Source: Acidobacteriota bacterium
GTDB taxonomy: Bacteria > Acidobacteriota > Terriglobia > Terriglobales > Acidobacteriaceae
Assembly (NCBI GenBank): GCA_021805265.1
Contig: JAJZFR010000121.1
Coordinates: 1 to 8,937 of the forward strand
Direction: 5' to 3'
Length of the DNA: 8,937 bases
The translations under genes and the position numbers were made by a program. The notes beneath the pieces were generated by a model. It searched no databases and was not told the DNA's origin. It worked only from the letters and a program-made list of their open reading frames with translations. Below are positions 1-5,208 of this stretch, piece by piece; position 1 is the stretch's first letter; every line of letters begins with the position of its first letter.

Positions 1-12
1 CCCGGAAATCAG

Positions 13-66
13 ATGGATCGGCCCGCATAACCCCTTTTCGCCTCCTCAATTCGATCCATGATTTTT
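13..66 (+). other. Inverted repeat followed by a T-rich stretch at the window's left edge
   Basis: An 8-bp perfect inverted repeat pairs ATGGATCG (13-20) with CGATCCAT (52-59), and TGATTTTT follows directly. The 31-nt loop is long for a classical intrinsic terminator. It could end a gene to the left of the window or be a regulatory site upstream of msrP. The rest of positions 1-164 shows no convincing gene; small ORFs there lack both codon-use and family support. Confidence 0.25.
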
Positions 67-79
67 CTTCCCACATTTC

Positions 80-108
80 TTGTTACATTCCCATCTCAGA
101 CGTACTCT
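80..108 (+). promoter_or_regulatory. Possible sigma-70-type promoter for msrPQ
   Basis: A TTGTTA hexamer (80-85) and a TACTCT hexamer (103-108) are separated by exactly 17 bp, close to the usual housekeeping spacing. The predicted transcript would start near 115 and leave a leader of about 50 nt before msrP. Match by eye only; both boxes deviate from consensus. Confidence 0.35.
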
Positions 109-167
109 TATCAGCAGGGCGGATTTCCCAATGCATTCGTCCGCACCAATTCCGCAACGAGGTCATG

Positions 168-1166
168 ATGCTGCTCCGCAAACCCAATTCTCTCGACGGC
201 TGCGATATACCCTCCAGCCAGATCACTCCGCGCGAAAAGTTCGAGCAGTTCACCAGGGATCGCCGCAGCTTCCTCTCTGGCGCAGCGGCCCTGGGAGCGA
301 CCACGCTCGCCGCCGATCGCCTCGGCAATATCTTTGAGCCCGGCACCGACGTTCGCGCCGCCGGGAAACTGGCCACTGTCCAGGGCACCATCACCACCAC
401 CGGCGAGCAGCTCACCAGCTACCAGGACCTAACCACCTTCAACAACTACTACGAGTTTGGCGTGGATAAAAGCGACCCCTCGAAGAACGCGGGCGGTCTG
501 CCTACACGCCCCTGGACCATCCATGTCTCCGGCCTGGTCCAGAAGGAACAAACCTTCGACATCGACTCGATCCTAAAGATGCATGCGCTCGAAAACCGCA
601 CCTATCGTCACCGCTGCGTCGAGGGCTGGAGCATGGTCATTCCCTGGGTCGGTTACTCCTTCTCCGAGTTCGTCAAGCAGTGCCAGCCGCTCAGCAGCGC
701 GAAATATGTCCAGTTCCTCAGCTACTTCAACAAGAAAGTCGAGAAGTGGTCTGGCGAAAGCTCGATCGACTGGCCCTACTCCGAGGGGCTGCGCATGGAC
801 GAGGCCATGAACCCGCTCACATTGCTGACGGTTGGCCTCTATGGCGACGTGCTCCCCAACCAGAACGGAGCGCCCGTGCGGATGGTGCTGCCCTGGAAAT
901 ACGGCTTCAAATCCGCCAAGTCCACCGTAGCCATTCGCTTCCTTGACAAGCAGCCGCCGACTACCTGGAACGACCTCGCGCCGAATGAATATGGCTTCTA
1001 CTCGAACGTGAATCCCAACGTCGATCACCCGCGCTGGAGCCAGAAGACCGAGCGCCGCATCGGCCAGCCCTTCTACGCCCAGCGCCGCCCCACTCTAATG
1101 TTCAACGGCTATGGGGACTATGTAGCCTCTATGTACAACGGCATGGACCTGAGGAAATACTATTAA
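168..1166 (+). CDS. msrP: Protein-methionine-sulfoxide reductase catalytic subunit MsrP (YedY family)
   Basis: MsrP is the soluble periplasmic molybdopterin enzyme that reduces methionine sulfoxide in envelope proteins, taking electrons from MsrQ. It belongs to the sulfite-oxidase fold. Numbering from the ATG at 168 (332 aa), a twin-arginine signal is visible: TRDRRSFLSG at about 29-38, followed by a short Ala-rich hydrophobic stretch, which implies folded export by Tat. The molybdenum-binding region reads YRHRCVEGWSMVIPW, with the probable metal-ligand Cys at residue 150. The C-terminal half carries the NGAPVRMVLPWKYGFKS segment typical of the family. Length is normal. A second in-frame ATG lies at 165; GAGG at 159-162 is 5 nt from the ATG at 168 but only 2 nt from 165, so 168 is preferred. 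The adjacent msrQ supports the assignment. Confidence 0.95.
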   Translation: MLLRKPNSLDGCDIPSSQITPREKFEQFTRDRRSFLSGAAALGATTLAADRLGNIFEPGTDVRAAGKLATVQGTITTTGEQLTSYQDLTTFNNYYEFGVDKSDPSKNAGGLPTRPWTIHVSGLVQKEQTFDIDSILKMHALENRTYRHRCVEGWSMVIPWVGYSFSEFVKQCQPLSSAKYVQFLSYFNKKVEKWSGESSIDWPYSEGLRMDEAMNPLTLLTVGLYGDVLPNQNGAPVRMVLPWKYGFKSAKSTVAIRFLDKQPPTTWNDLAPNEYGFYSNVNPNVDHPRWSQKTERRIGQPFYAQRRPTLMFNGYGDYVASMYNGMDLRKYY

Positions 1167-1207
1167 CCGGGCTGGCCGTGTTCGCGAACGCACCCGCATC
1201 AATCCCC

Positions 1208-1247
1208 GCTAACCCGCTAACTAGCTAACTAGCTAACCCGCTAAAAC
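1208..1247 (+). repeat. Five-copy 8-bp tandem repeat between msrP and msrQ
   Basis: Units begin at 1208, 1216, 1224, 1232 and 1240 and read GCTAACCC, GCTAACTA, GCTAACTA, GCTAACCC and GCTAAAAC, an exact 8-bp period with small changes at the unit ends. The array fills most of the 84-bp gap and ends three bases before the msrQ start codon, where a ribosome binding site would normally lie. The remaining part of the gap holds a 10-bp palindrome GTTCGCGAAC (1180-1189). Confidence 0.85.
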
Positions 1248-1250
1248 CCC

Positions 1251-1868
1251 ATGAAAAAATCCAAACTCATCGCTCTCAAAATCCTCACCTGGGTCGCCTG
1301 CCTCATCCCTCTGGCGCGGCTTGCATACGGTGCCGCCACCAACAATCTGGGCGCCGACCCCACCGAGACCATCACCTTCATGACCGGCCTTGCCGCCCTG
1401 CGCCTGCTGGTGATCTCGCTGGCCATCACCCCGCTGCGCAAGCTGTTGCCGCGCCTTAGCTCGTTGATCAAGTTCCGCCGCCTGCTGGGCCTATTTGCCT
1501 TCTTCTACGCCTCGCTCCATCTCTTCGCGTATATCGGCCTCTACTCCTACTTTGATCCGCACGCCATGGTCACCGACATCCTCAAACGCCGATTCATCAC
1601 CGTCGGCATTGCCGCATGGCTGCTGCTGGTGCCGCTCGCCATCACCTCGACCGCGGGATGGATTCGCCGCCTGGGCGGCAAGCGCTGGAACCAGCTTCAC
1701 AAGCTGGTCTACCTCAGCGTCTGCCTCGGCCTGCTCCATTACTGGTGGCAGGTCAAGACCGGCGTCCTCACTCCGCTCGCCATCACCATCATCATGGCGA
1801 TTCTATTCATCGCCCGCCCAGTGCTGGACTGGTTGAAACGCCGCAAAGCCAGCGCCCGCGCCGCCTGA
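1251..1868 (+). CDS. msrQ: Protein-methionine-sulfoxide reductase haem-binding subunit MsrQ (YedZ family)
   Basis: MsrQ is an inner-membrane b-type haem protein of the ferric-reductase-like family that passes electrons from the quinone pool or a flavin reductase to MsrP. The 205-aa product is highly hydrophobic, with membrane segments at about 8-27, 44-62, 77-97, 117-134, 150-168 and 172-190. Conserved His residues at 90 (ASLHLFAY), 150 (WNQLHKL) and 163 (GLLHYWW) sit where the family has its haem ligands. The tail is basic (LKRRKASARAA), as expected for the cytoplasmic side. The gene follows msrP by 84 bp. No Shine-Dalgarno sequence precedes the ATG; an 8-bp tandem repeat occupies that place, so translation may be weak, leaderless-like or dependent on msrP mRNA context. 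Confidence 0.95.
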   Translation: MKKSKLIALKILTWVACLIPLARLAYGAATNNLGADPTETITFMTGLAALRLLVISLAITPLRKLLPRLSSLIKFRRLLGLFAFFYASLHLFAYIGLYSYFDPHAMVTDILKRRFITVGIAAWLLLVPLAITSTAGWIRRLGGKRWNQLHKLVYLSVCLGLLHYWWQVKTGVLTPLAITIIMAILFIARPVLDWLKRRKASARAA

Positions 1869-1875
1869 GACAAGT

Positions 1876-1890
1876 CTGGTCTGGGACCAG
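1876..1890. terminator. Compact hairpin between convergent msrQ and araC-family genes
   Basis: CTGGTC (1876-1881) and GACCAG (1885-1890) form a perfect 6-bp stem with a 3-nt loop, placed exactly in the 23-bp gap between the two stop codons. There is no clear T-tract on either strand, so it may slow polymerase from both sides or protect mRNA ends rather than act as a full intrinsic terminator. Confidence 0.4.
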
Positions 1891-1891
1891 C

Positions 1892-2839
1892 TCAGTCGTG
1901 AACGGCCTCCGTCAACGCTGCTCGATGCGCTTTCACGTCCCGCATCGGCGGCTGACCGAAGAACCGGCTGTACTCGCGATTGAACTGGCTCACGCTTTCA
2001 TAGCCGACCGCATACGCCGCGCCGGTTACATCCAGATCGTCGTGGAGCATGCGTTCCCTGGCCACATGCAGCCGAAGATGCTTCTGGTACTGGAGCGGAC
2101 TCATCGCGGTGAGCGCGCGGAAGTGGTGATGGAGGGTGGAAAGCCCCATCTGGGCAACCCCGGCCAGCTCCTCGATGCGCAGGGGCTTGGTGTAGTTGGC
2201 GCGTAGCCAGGCGACGGCTTTGGCCGTGCGGTGCCCCTGCTGGCCTGCGGTTGCAATGGCCTGCAAATGCTGGCCCTGCGGACTGCGCAACAGACGGTAA
2301 AGAATCTCCCGCTGGATCAGGCCGCTCAGAAACGGAATATCCTGCGGCGCGTCGAGCAGGTCGAGCAGCCGCGAACAGGCGTCGAGCAACTCCGGGCTAC
2401 TCACCCCCACCGCCATGCCGCGCGCACCGGAGCTTTCCGCCGAGACGGGAAACTCCTCCCGGCTCAGGATTCTGCGCACTTCGGGCATGTCGAGGCGGAG
2501 AACCAGCCCAAGCATGGGGGCCTGCGCGGTTGCCTGGACCACCTGGCTCACCACAGGCAGCTCGACCGAGGTCAGCAGAAACGTGGATTCATCGCAAAGG
2601 ATCGTCTCCCGCCCCAGATTGATCCGCTTCCGGCCCTGAACGAAGACGATCAACCGCGGCTGATAGGTGGCCGAAGCGCAGGCGGTCGGCGCGGACCGGC
2701 GGTTGAGTTCGAGGCCCGGAACAGCCGTGGCCAACAGGCCGTCGGCTGGCATGTGCTTCAGTATCCTGCTCGCGAGGCTGGCCCGGACAACAGCCGACGG
2801 CGACGGTTGCAGATGATTTTTTGGGGATTCAGGAGTCAT
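1892..2839 (-). CDS. AraC-family transcriptional regulator (AraC_N plus HTH_18)
   Basis: The 315-aa product begins MTPESPKNHL. Residues about 30-180 match the AraC_N type of sensor domain (PRLIVFVQGRKRINLG, then LTSVELPVVSQV), the kind seen in regulators located next to aldo/keto reductase or alcohol dehydrogenase genes. Residues about 205-305 form the two-helix-turn-helix DNA-binding domain, with IEELAGVAQMGLSTLHHHFR as the first helix pair and the AYAVGYESVSQFNREYSRFFG signature as the second. The frame stays open for 69 more codons to 3046, but that stretch is unlike the family. The ATG at 2839 is preceded by GAGG (2848-2845) at 5 nt, so this start is chosen. It is divergent from the reductase and probably controls it; the effector may be an aldehyde or another reactive carbonyl, which is inference. 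Confidence 0.92.
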   Translation of the reverse strand: MTPESPKNHLQPSPSAVVRASLASRILKHMPADGLLATAVPGLELNRRSAPTACASATYQPRLIVFVQGRKRINLGRETILCDESTFLLTSVELPVVSQVVQATAQAPMLGLVLRLDMPEVRRILSREEFPVSAESSGARGMAVGVSSPELLDACSRLLDLLDAPQDIPFLSGLIQREILYRLLRSPQGQHLQAIATAGQQGHRTAKAVAWLRANYTKPLRIEELAGVAQMGLSTLHHHFRALTAMSPLQYQKHLRLHVARERMLHDDLDVTGAAYAVGYESVSQFNREYSRFFGQPPMRDVKAHRAALTEAVHD

Positions 2840-2964
2840 ATTTTCCTCGATGCCAGCCCAAATCCAGCCTATCGCAGACGCAGCAAAGATGAACATGAAA
2901 ATCCATCCATCGACAGGAATAAGCAAAAAAAAGGCAGGATCGGGTCTTCGCTTCTTTGCAACAT

Positions 2965-2979
2965 TTCCATAGTCTGGAA
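2965..2979. promoter_or_regulatory. Small inverted repeat, possible operator in the divergent region
   Basis: TTCCA (2965-2969) and TGGAA (2975-2979) form a palindrome with a 5-bp spacer. It lies between the two divergent genes and overlaps the candidate -10 box of the regulator gene, a position fit for autoregulation. AraC proteins often bind direct rather than inverted repeats, so this is only a candidate. Confidence 0.25.
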
Positions 2980-2998
2980 CAGGACAGAAAAACGTCAA
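2969..2998 (-). promoter_or_regulatory. Possible promoter of the araC-family gene
   Basis: On the minus strand TTGACG (2998-2993) and GACTAT (2974-2969) are 18 bp apart. The -35 box is close to consensus, the -10 box less so. Transcription would start near 2962 and leave a leader of about 120 nt, which contains a run of eight T on the transcribed sense (A-run at 2925-2932). I could not pick a convincing promoter for the reductase in the other direction. Confidence 0.3.
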
Positions 2999-3030
2999 AA
3001 CATCCACTGGCAACAACTGAAGGAGTAGCA

Positions 3031-4026
3031 ATGCAGAAGCGCACACTGGGTAAAAGCAATCTGGAAGTCTCGGCTCTTGGCCTGGGATGCATGGGCATGA
3101 GCTTTTCGTATGGCGTAGCGCACGACAAGCAGGAGATGATCGGGGTTCTCCGCGCCGCCGTCGAGCGCGGCGTCACCTTCTTTGACACCGCCGAAGTCTA
3201 CGGGCCGTTCACCAACGAGGAGTTGCTCGGCGAAGCGCTCTCGCCGCTGCGCGACCAGGTGGTGATCGCGACCAAGTTCGGCTTCAACCTGAGCAGCGGC
3301 AGCGCCCCAGGCTCGCATGGCGTCAACAGCCGCCCCGAGCGCATCCGCCAGGTCGCGGAGGAATCGCTTCAGCGCCTCAGGATCGATGTCATCGATCTCT
3401 TTTATCAGCACCGCGTCGATCCCAATGTGCCCATCGAAGAGGTCGCGGGCGCGGTCAAGGATCTCATCCAGCAGGGCAAGGTCAGGCATTTTGGCTTGTC
3501 GGAAGCGGGCGTTGGAACCATCCGCCGCGCCCACGCCGTCCAGCCCCTCACCGCCGTGCAAAGCGAATATTCACTCTGGTGGCGCAGGCCAGAGGCCGAG
3601 GTCATTCCAACACTCGAGGAACTGGGCATCGGCTTCGTTCCCTACAGCCCTCTGGGCAAGGGCTTCCTGACCGGCAAGATGGATGAATCCACCGAGCTGG
3701 CCAAGGGCGACTTCCGCAGCACGCTGCCCCGCTTTACCCCCGAGGCGCGCAAGGCCAACCAGGCGGTCGTCGATCTGCTCACCGAGATTGGCCGGCAGAA
3801 ACAGGCAACTCCGGCACAAGTCGCGCTGGCCTGGCTGCTGGCGCAGAAGCCGTGGATCGTGCCCATTCCCGGCACCACCAAACTGCATCGACTGGACGAG
3901 AACATCGGCGCGCTGGCCATCGAGCTGACCGCAAACGACCTGAGCGAGATCGACACCGCTGCGGCCCGGATTCAGGTCGAGGGCGATCGATACCCCGAGC
4001 ACATCGAGAAGATGACCGGCCTGTAA
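3031..4026 (+). CDS. Aldo/keto reductase, NADPH-dependent type
   Basis: A cytoplasmic (beta/alpha)8-barrel oxidoreductase of 331 aa, most like the AKR13/YajO-type or plant-auxin-induced-like group that reduces aldehydes and ketones. The N-terminus RTLGKSNLEVSALGLGCMGM is characteristic. The catalytic tetrad is visible: Asp52 and Tyr57 (FDTAEVYGPF), Lys82 (ATKFGF) and His127 (FYQHRVDPNVP). The cofactor phosphate-binding loop near the C-terminus reads IPGTTKLHRLDEN (about 279-291). The frame is open from 2956, but AAGGAG at 3020-3025 lies 5 nt before the ATG at 3031 and the family starts there. The gene is divergent from an AraC-family regulator and is followed 89 bp later by a hydroxynitrile-lyase-like cupin. 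Substrate is unknown; reduction of aldehydes released by that neighbour is a reasonable guess only. Confidence 0.93.
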   Translation: MQKRTLGKSNLEVSALGLGCMGMSFSYGVAHDKQEMIGVLRAAVERGVTFFDTAEVYGPFTNEELLGEALSPLRDQVVIATKFGFNLSSGSAPGSHGVNSRPERIRQVAEESLQRLRIDVIDLFYQHRVDPNVPIEEVAGAVKDLIQQGKVRHFGLSEAGVGTIRRAHAVQPLTAVQSEYSLWWRRPEAEVIPTLEELGIGFVPYSPLGKGFLTGKMDESTELAKGDFRSTLPRFTPEARKANQAVVDLLTEIGRQKQATPAQVALAWLLAQKPWIVPIPGTTKLHRLDENIGALAIELTANDLSEIDTAAARIQVEGDRYPEHIEKMTGL

Positions 4027-4041
4027 CTCACGCAAACCAAC

Positions 4042-4075
4042 CATGACAGGCGCGGACCCCCACGCGCCTGTCATG
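4042..4075 (+). terminator. Strong perfect hairpin after the aldo/keto reductase
   Basis: CATGACAGGCGCG (4042-4054) pairs perfectly with CGCGCCTGTCATG (4063-4075): 13 bp, an 8-nt loop, 15 bp after the reductase stop. The following CATTCTTGCATTCTG has Ts but no uninterrupted U-tract. It may be an inefficient terminator, or an mRNA-stabilising structure between two genes of one transcript, since no clear promoter is seen in the 40 bp before the cupin gene. Confidence 0.6.
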
Positions 4076-4115
4076 CATTCTTGCATTCTGCCACTCTGCA
4101 TTTCGGAGGCAAACC

Positions 4116-4514
4116 ATGGAGATCAAGCGAGTCGGTTCTCAACCCTCCGGCAAAGGTCCGGCGGAGTATTTCACCGGTACGGTACGCGTGGATGCGCTGT
4201 TCACTGCGCCCGATCCAGCGCGCGTGGTTGGTGCCAGCGTCACCTTTGAACCCGCCGCACGTACCGCCTGGCACACCCACCCGCTCGGCCAGACGCTGGT
4301 CGTTCTCTCAGGCTGTGGACGTGCCCAGCGCTGGGGAGGCCCCATCGAAGAGATTCGTCCCGGCGACGTGATCTGGTTTGAACCGGGGGAAAAACACTGG
4401 CACGGCGCCGCGCCAGCCACCGCAATGACCCACCTGGCAATTCAGGAAAAGCTCGACGGCAAGACCGTCAACTGGCTGGAGCAGGTCAGCGACCAGCAGT
4501 ATCAGCCTGACTGA
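4116..4514 (+). CDS. Cupin-fold protein, probable manganese-dependent hydroxynitrile lyase (GtHNL-like)
   Basis: A single-domain cupin of 132 aa, normal for the small bacterial hydroxynitrile lyases. These enzymes split cyanohydrins such as mandelonitrile into an aldehyde and HCN, or run the reverse reaction. From memory it closely resembles the Granulicella tundricola enzyme along its whole length, including the MEIKRVGSQ start, the ARTAWHTHPLGQT block and the PGEKHWHGAAP block. Metal ligands line up: His53, His55 and Gln59 in the first cupin motif and His94 in the second, with His96 close by; His106, Ala40, Val42 and Gln110, which line the pocket in that enzyme, are also present. GGAGG at 4105-4109 lies 6 nt before the ATG. 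Probably a homotetramer-type cytoplasmic protein with no signal. The physiological substrate of this family is unknown; a generic cupin annotation would be the fallback. Confidence 0.85.
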   Translation: MEIKRVGSQPSGKGPAEYFTGTVRVDALFTAPDPARVVGASVTFEPAARTAWHTHPLGQTLVVLSGCGRAQRWGGPIEEIRPGDVIWFEPGEKHWHGAAPATAMTHLAIQEKLDGKTVNWLEQVSDQQYQPD

Positions 4515-4520
4515 TGCCCG

Positions 4521-4562
4521 TCCAGACGGATGGGCCGCCCAGCCTGAAGAGCCACGTCTGGA
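4521..4562 (+). other. Inverted repeat downstream of the cupin gene
   Basis: TCCAGACG (4521-4528) and CGTCTGGA (4555-4562) are perfectly complementary, with a 26-nt loop, starting 7 bp after the cupin stop. It could be a long-loop terminator, or a leftover of the decayed insertion element that follows. No U-tract is seen. Confidence 0.3.
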
Positions 4563-4587
4563 AACAACAGACCACGGAAAAGTAGCC

Positions 4588-5172
4588 GGAGTTTCTATCC
4601 GTGAGGCGGCCCGCCAGTGCAAGTTGTCTACCAACACGGGGATGCGTTGGCATCGTGCGTATGAGCAGGGGGGCTGCGGTCGGACGATGTTCGCGGTCGC
4701 GGGTATGCTCCGAAAGGGCAGACTCCGGTGCTCAGGATCAACAGCCAGACGCGAGGGCCTGAGCGTGATTTCGACGGTGACCAACAAGGGCGAGATGCGC
4801 TGGAAGATATTTTCCGGAGCGCTGAATGCCAAGCCGATGATCGACTTTCTCAAGCGGCTGACGCGCCAGACGGACAGGAAAATCTTCCTCATCCTCGACA
4901 ACCTGCGGGTGCATCCCTCGAAGCCGGTTAAGCAATGGCTGGCAGAGAACAAGAAAAACATCGAGGTCGTCTATCTGCCCAGTGACTCGCCGGAGTTGAA
5001 CCCGGACGAGTTACTCAACTGCGACCTCAAGCAGCGAGTAACAACAGCAACTCCGGCACAAGCCAAACCGGCGCTGACGAGGACCCCTGAACAATCACTG
5101 CGCAGCATTGAGAAACAACTTCAGAGCATCCAGAGTTACTTCCAGCACAAGAATGTCAACGATGTCGCATAG
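4588..5172 (+). pseudogene. IS630-family transposase remnant with internal deletion and frameshifts
   Basis: Three pieces of one IS630-type DDE transposase are joined. First, 4588-4668 encodes a helix-turn-helix segment (GVSIREAARQC, then MRWHRAYEQGG). Second, 4671-4754, in another frame, encodes GLRSDDVRGRGYAPKG, the segment that normally follows the first catalytic Asp. Third, 4753-5172, back in the first frame, encodes GLSVISTVTNKGEMRW, the second Asp in LILDNLRVH (codon at 4897) and the Glu in SPELNPDE (codon at 5008). The linker and the DE[TS]G motif with the first Asp are missing, probably lost by deletion at the G-run 4668-4673. There is no proper start; only TTG at 4624 opens the frame. 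About 195 codons remain of a usual 330-350, so it should be inactive although the frame is nominally open. Confidence 0.85.
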
Positions 5173-5184
5173 GTGTCACTGATA

Positions 5185-5208
5185 TGGGCCGAATTCATAA
5201 CAGGCCCT
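5185..5208. mobile_element. Possible right end of the IS630-type element
   Basis: Between the transposase stop (5172) and the pilus gene stop (5207) only 34 bp remain, so the right end must lie here if the element was complete on this side. Read inward it gives GGGCCTGTTATGAATTCGG, directly next to a TA dinucleotide, the usual IS630 target. No matching left terminal repeat was found near 4515-4590, consistent with loss of the left end. Confidence 0.3.

Noticed and set aside
2231..3028. Plus-strand open frame (265 codons) antisense to the AraC-family gene
   Set aside because: The minus-strand gene has clear AraC_N and HTH motifs; the plus frame is a low-similarity Arg/Gln-rich shadow that also runs across the intergenic region.
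2840..3046. Upstream extension of the AraC-family protein to 3046, with a hydrophobic stretch that looks like a membrane anchor
   Set aside because: The extension overlaps the reductase start, is unlike the family, and a ribosome site sits before the internal ATG at 2839.
4308..4961. Minus-strand open frame (217 codons) across the cupin gene and transposase remnant
   Set aside because: It covers two unrelated plus-strand genes, has no recognisable domain and no supporting start signal.
3805..5062. 16-nt exact direct repeat GCAACTCCGGCACAAG at 3805-3820 and 5047-5062
   Set aside because: Both copies lie inside coding sequence and encode ATPAQ with common codons; the flanks do not match, so chance and shared codon use explain it better than a transposition scar.
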